From: Watersipora subatra
Lineage: Eukaryota > Bryozoa > Gymnolaemata > Cheilostomatida > Watersiporidae
Length of the DNA stretch: 64,000 bases
Assembly (NCBI RefSeq): GCF_963576615.1
Contig: NC_088717.1
Span: 58,082,749 to 58,146,748 of the forward strand
Direction: 5' to 3'
Each line of letters opens with the position of its first letter. Position 1 is the stretch's first letter. The notes under the pieces are model-generated. The model was not told where the DNA came from, did not search any database, and was given only the letters and a program-made list of their open reading frames with translations. Shown in pieces: positions 59,435 through 64,000 of this stretch. The translations under genes and the position numbers were made by a program.

Positions 59435-60050
59435 GCAGTCAATATAATTCAGGTGACTTATAATAGCCTGCGATATTGAGAAAGGTAAATATACTCCATG
59501 TTTCTATAACGCAGCCAATATAATTCAGGTGACTTATAATAGCCTGCGATATTGAGAAAGGTAAATATACTCCATGTTTCTATAACGCAGTCAATATAAT
59601 TCAGGTGACTTATAATAGCCTGCGATATTGAGAAAGGTAAATATAGACTGTGTTTCCATAACGCAGTCAATATAATTCAGGTGACTTATAATAGCCTGCG
59701 ATATTGAGAAAGGTAAATATAGACTGTGTTTCTATAACGCAGTCAATATAATTCAGGTGACTTATAATAGCCTGCGATATTGAGAAAGGTAAATATAGAC
59801 TGTGTTTCTATAACGCAGTCAATATAATTCAGGTGACTTATAATAGCCTGCGATATTGAGAAAGGTAAATATAGACTGTGTTTCTATAACGCAGTCAATA
59901 TAATTCAGGTGACTTATAATAGCCTGCGATATTGAAAAAGGTAAATATAGACTGTGTTTCTATAACGCAGTCAATATAATTCAGGTGACTTATAATAGCC
60001 TGCGATATTGAGAAAGGTAAATATAGACTGTGTTTTTATAACGCAGTCAA
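59435..60050. repeat. 76-bp satellite, eight copies
   Basis: The unit starts cagtcaatataattcaggtg and contains acttataatagcctgcgata. The first two copies have actccatg where the later ones have agactgtg; later copies are almost identical. An ORF through the first copies is only a translation of the repeat. Confidence 0.95.
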
Positions 60051-60519
60051 TCCACATGTTCGCATCATCAACAAGAAGGAAATGACAACTCCCAGCAAGT
60101 CAATCGAGCTTTGTTACTCACAAATCTTTATCGAACGATTCAAGCGAACGGGGAAACGGCACTTGCGAGTGACGCATAAGAAAATGCCACACAAGCTGTT
60201 CAATTTTAAACACTTTTCACACTTTAGTCATTCCTATTTCGATTTGATAAGACGAGAGTGTGCGACTATGACATCAGATGTAGAACTCCGTTCTCTTTTT
60301 TAACAAAGAGCCCGTGTTAATCCGCAACATTTGTATGTCCATTGAAACACTTATCTCAACGAGCGCACAACTCCAAATCCGCACAATGGAAACGAAGTGA
60401 TAGAGACACGGATATACTGTTGCGAGATGACCTGTTTTAGGACCAACCAGCCACTCAGAGTATTATGGATAAAAAAACCTCGTCATCCATGAGCAAGTCG
60501 AAGGCTCACTCATCTGGAT

Positions 60520-60915
60520 ATATAAATCTCTGTGTTTGTCATTTTGCCTTTTTGTTAAACTCTGTGTTCAGTTTTAACAATTAAATTCTAACAATAAAAA
60601 ATCTGCACGGCACTGGATTTGATCTTGAGACCTCCAGATCTAGAGGCGGCGAACTTAATCATTAAAATGCATGGAAGACAATGGATTCATTGGGCAAATA
60701 GTCATTACATTGGTTAAGATACTCTTAAAGCGTTTGTTTGGGTTAATAACTAGCACTGTTGACTATTATGAGTAACGATTTTTAAGCTGGCCCAAAATGC
60801 AGGTATTGTTTTAGTAAAGACTCTAGTAAAGACCTAGCTTTCCAGGTAAGTTACTAAAATTTATTAGGTAATTATTCTATTACCAGTGCAATGCCAATTC
60901 GGCCAGTATAACTAC
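60520..60915 (-). repeat. Dispersed tRNA-related repeat, copy 3
   Basis: On the minus strand is a tRNA-like block with gattaagttcgccgcctcta and a B-box-like agatcaaatcc (60,620-60,670), then a tail with attgttagaatttaattgtt and acagagatttata. The tail matches the foldback arm at 2555-2630. Bases 60,840-60,915 match the 100-bp block of the other copies (gtgcaatgccaattcggccagtat). Confidence 0.6.
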
Positions 60916-60919
60916 AAAT

Positions 60920-63750
60920 TCAAGATTCGCTCTTTATAATGTTTTATCAGCATTCAACATAATTTTCACCTTCAAAGTAAATATGAAACTTGAAAAAACT
61001 GAATCAACTTGAGAGCTGAGTATACAAAATCATGGGTAGCACAAAGTAGTGATGGCAGTTGGAATAAAATTGAATAACTCAGTGCAAACCAACTCATAAT
61101 ATAAGTTGAACACTTGCACATATTGATATGAATTATGCTGTCAAAACTGGTCTCGAAATATTACAGACTTTACTCAATTTAGTAGGGTTCAGAATCGCAC
61201 AGTGTGTAACAAACTGAAGATACAGCAATACAACAAGATCACCTGACTCTTTATTTGTGTACAAAAGTCAGTCTGAAGCATACCAACAAGCAAACTGAGA
61301 CAGAAAATTACTAATTTTATGCATAAATCCTGTTATTCACTTATAGCAGTCCATGTAAGAGTGCTTATCCGAGATCTGGTGTATGAGTGAAAAAGATTAT
61401 CTCATGTAAAAACATTTTATGCCATTTACATGGCTACTTTGAAATTTAATTGTGGCTCTCGCGATGGATGGATACCATAATTTCTAGTTTACACACTTCC
61501 CAGCATCTTTAGCAAAGAAAGCGCTAATAGTCTCTGCTTTATAACAGCACTCCTCACATTTATTGTTTTAACACTTTGCTCTGAGTTCCTCGCCTGACCA
61601 AGCTATCAGCAGGAGATGACAAACGGGTCTTCGTGAGACCTGCTGAGACATGCCTCCTAGTTGAAAACTAAGTGACTACCACCGATGATTTTGGATAAAC
61701 AGATATAATATGCAATTCACCTACTAACAGAGGACCGACTCCCTCTGTACTACATGAGCTGTGAGAGCGGAAGCCTGGCAATATGGCTTGAAGAGCATTC
61801 TGTGGGAGCTTGTAAAATACGAAACCAATTGCATGACAAATAAATATTTAGATTAAAGCATTTTGTATTAATTGCTACAAGCTTGAATTGCCTAATTCAA
61901 GGTAATGACTCCAGCCATTTCAAAGGATTCTATTGATGGAGAGCTTTCAACGATTACAAAACTCTGTAATCAACTTTTCAATGCTAAAGTTGCCCATAGC
62001 CTTTTACAATTGAGCAGTTGGCGTGGGGAATGACAAAGAGCCGCTCTATTTGTCTTCATGATAAAACAACAGGACATACTCTGTATCCAACCATTCATTA
62101 TGTTTGGGAGCTTACAAGGCTTTGGAGTTGACCACACATAATAGAGAAAAAGGATTAGATCAGGCAATGATTTTCTTACCCGGAATAGTTCTTTAGACAA
62201 TCGAACAAAATATTCTCAAGTGAAACAATCAAACGAGCCGCTTTTGTGAACTCTGTTAGTAGATGTATAAATGCAGTCAGAATAGTTAGATAGCAGAGTG
62301 CCAGACAACCTGAACCGAGGAAATCATGTTACATAAAGTGGCTGACAATATACTAGACACAAAAGAGGCTTTCAACTATGCAGACACTGACTTCAAATGC
62401 AAGGATAATCTTCCAAAAGAATACGGTGATCTGAGGAGGTATAGACATTCTCACGAGCGCATTTCTCTCATTCCTCACTAGCCCTTAGTCATATTGCAGA
62501 CATAGCCCTAGCACCTATCGGACCCAACAGTCGCTGAGAAATACCTGCCCGTCATAATCCTATAATCAATTCTACAATTCTACAACAAAATAGTATCGCA
62601 TGCATACATTACTTGCTATGACATGAAGGTAAGATGGACATACAATAGTGACAACCCATCAGAAAGAAGACAGGCAGTAGCAGGTGTGAGCAGTGTGAGT
62701 CAGTTTACGATTGAAATAAGATGATGCTAGCCAGAGTCATCCGCTACGGCCTCACGAGAGACATTGAAATCTGCACAAGCCAAAGGGTGTCCGTTGGGTG
62801 AGACATAAAAGACTACATAACAAAAGAATGTCGTGGAGACTACATGAAAGGGTGTGAGGTATCCCAAAGGGGCAGCGACAGTTAGGATTAATTATCAGAT
62901 GAGCGCAAGCTTCATTTTGGTCTTCTGGGAGGCCTGTCCACAACCAAGACGATTCATGAGATACAGCGAGTGGCCTAATAGAAAAGCAAAAAATCTAGGT
63001 CGGCAAAACAAAAGTAATAAAACATCATTGCGTGAGGAATTGTCACTTCTTATCTGTTGCATAATGAGTTTAGGTTTGTTAACATGAGCGAAATCATTCT
63101 GCACCCATTGAAATGCTTCCACAGATCGCTAAAATGCTAATCCAAAGTGTAATAAGCAAGAGACCCAGCAACTCATAGTAAACCGTATTACAACACCCAA
63201 ATCTCAAGTACCAGACACCATAACACCATCGCTTATAAAGTACAGAGAAGATACTACAAGTTGGAATTCAAAACTGAACTGCCAAAATTTTAGCTAAGCA
63301 TGTGATCTTAATATTGAACATTTTACAAGTACAGTGGACACCAGCCATACGACATTAACTTGTTCTGGTATTGGGATCAGAAGGCTAAAATGTCGAATAA
63401 AAGGGTATAGGAACCAATAGTAATTATCTTATGCAAACACCTCTGGTAAAAATCCTCAAAATTTTATATACGTACTGTACATATTAAAAATTAGTAACAA
63501 AATAATATGTTAACCTTTTAACTATAATTACCTGCAGTAACTTTAGTATATCTAGTGGTTATGATCTGCAATAAAATGTAACATTACTAAGTACAAGTTA
63601 TTTTTTACTTCTCCCTTTAACATCATTATCAATCTTAGGACCCGTGATTAATAAATTAATGCCATATAGTTATATATAATGAATTCAAGCTTATAGTAAG
63701 TATTATAATAAACAATAAAATGCAAAATAAATTTGATATTGTTTCACTCA
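60920..63750. other. No recognised gene or element
   Basis: Several short ORFs exist on both strands (for example 62,752-62,943 and 62,854-63,087 overlapping antisense). None has a domain, signal or exon context. No repeat arrays are seen. Confidence 0.4.
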
Positions 63751-63757
63751 CGCAACA

Positions 63758-64000
63758 TCAAACATTACGAAACGCGAAGAATGCCGAACTGGAACTGAGA
63801 GAAAGAGAGAGCATCCTATTTTTTTCAGGCATCGTGGAAAAGATTTTGGCGAATAGCATATCGACATCTTCATGACTCCGACATATGAAGCTCACCGACC
63901 GGATTTTGAGAGACATTTTGTTGATGTCGTAGGGCGAGGAAATGCCGTAACTAGGACCCGGAAAAACTTTGTGTACCACATCGTGTGGCGAAAAAACTAT
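63758..64000 (-). CDS. Unassigned partial ORF at the window edge
   Basis: The minus strand is open from the edge to 63,758. The first part (FPGPSYGISSPYDINKMSLK) is more GC-rich and protein-like than the surroundings. A possible gtgagc donor follows LKIRS at 63,892-63,897. If used, the frame (phase 0) would agree with the first dachsous exon at 58,256, but the residues do not look like the beginning of a cadherin repeat. It could be an exon of dachsous, of another gene, or the 3' end of a gene extending outside. Confidence 0.3.
   Translation of the reverse strand: MVFSPHDVVHKVFPGPSYGISSPYDINKMSLKIRSVSFICRSHEDVDMLFAKIFSTMPEKNRMLSLSLSSSSAFFAFRNV

Noticed and set aside
60082-60303. 73-codon plus-strand ORF next to the 76-bp satellite
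   Set aside because: His/Phe/Lys-rich, with no domain or gene context. It is within what random AT-rich sequence gives.

Overview
The window is nuclear DNA of a multicellular animal. It is AT-rich, its genes are split by GT-AG introns, TATA boxes and AATAAA signals flank the small genes, and very many minisatellites and degraded transposons are present. The gene content (a Dachsous giant cadherin, a secreted copper-oxidase-like protein, small secreted cysteine-rich proteins, P-element, hAT and R2-like relics, tRNA-derived repeats) suggests a marine invertebrate, perhaps a lophotrochozoan. The species cannot be fixed from sequence alone.

Layout. (1) 2.0-5.4 kb, minus strand: a complete seven-exon gene for a 315-residue secreted protein whose mature N-terminus is predicted to be histidine, with the hallmarks of a lytic polysaccharide monooxygenase (LPMO). 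(2) 5.6-8.8 kb: retroelement and zinc-finger relics, a 24-bp minisatellite and two blocks of a 50-bp satellite. (3) 9.7-11.3 kb, plus strand: a complete two-exon gene for a 159-residue secreted protein with two copies of a cysteine-rich module. (4) 11.3-20.2 kb: gene-poor, with a 1-kb 28-bp minisatellite, a BED-like zinc-finger ORF, a tRNA-derived SINE and a frameshifted P-element (THAP9-type) transposase relic. (5) 20.3-21.1 kb, minus strand: a two-exon gene for a 95-residue secreted protein carrying one copy of the same cysteine module. (6) 21.9-26.9 kb: the 3' end of an R2-like (restriction-like endonuclease) retrotransposon, a hAT-like relic, a second SINE copy and an 18-bp minisatellite. 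(7) 26.9-58.3 kb, minus strand: 39 consecutive exons, 2,742 codons plus stop, of a dachsous gene. They encode about 22 cadherin repeats, a membrane segment and a conserved cytoplasmic tail; the 5' exons lie beyond the window. (8) 58.3-64 kb: a 76-bp satellite, a dispersed repeat and an unassigned partial ORF at the edge.

The genes form no operon or pathway. Dachsous is a planar-polarity and growth-control cadherin that binds Fat on neighbouring cells; the three small genes encode unrelated secreted products. The most unusual features are the LPMO-like gene, four in-frame tandem copies of a 5' splice site inside a dachsous exon, a three-level nest of transposons in one dachsous intron, and the many minisatellites in introns and between genes.

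Exon boundaries were read by hand. Reading phase was checked across every junction of the four spliced genes and is consistent, but single-base boundary errors remain possible.
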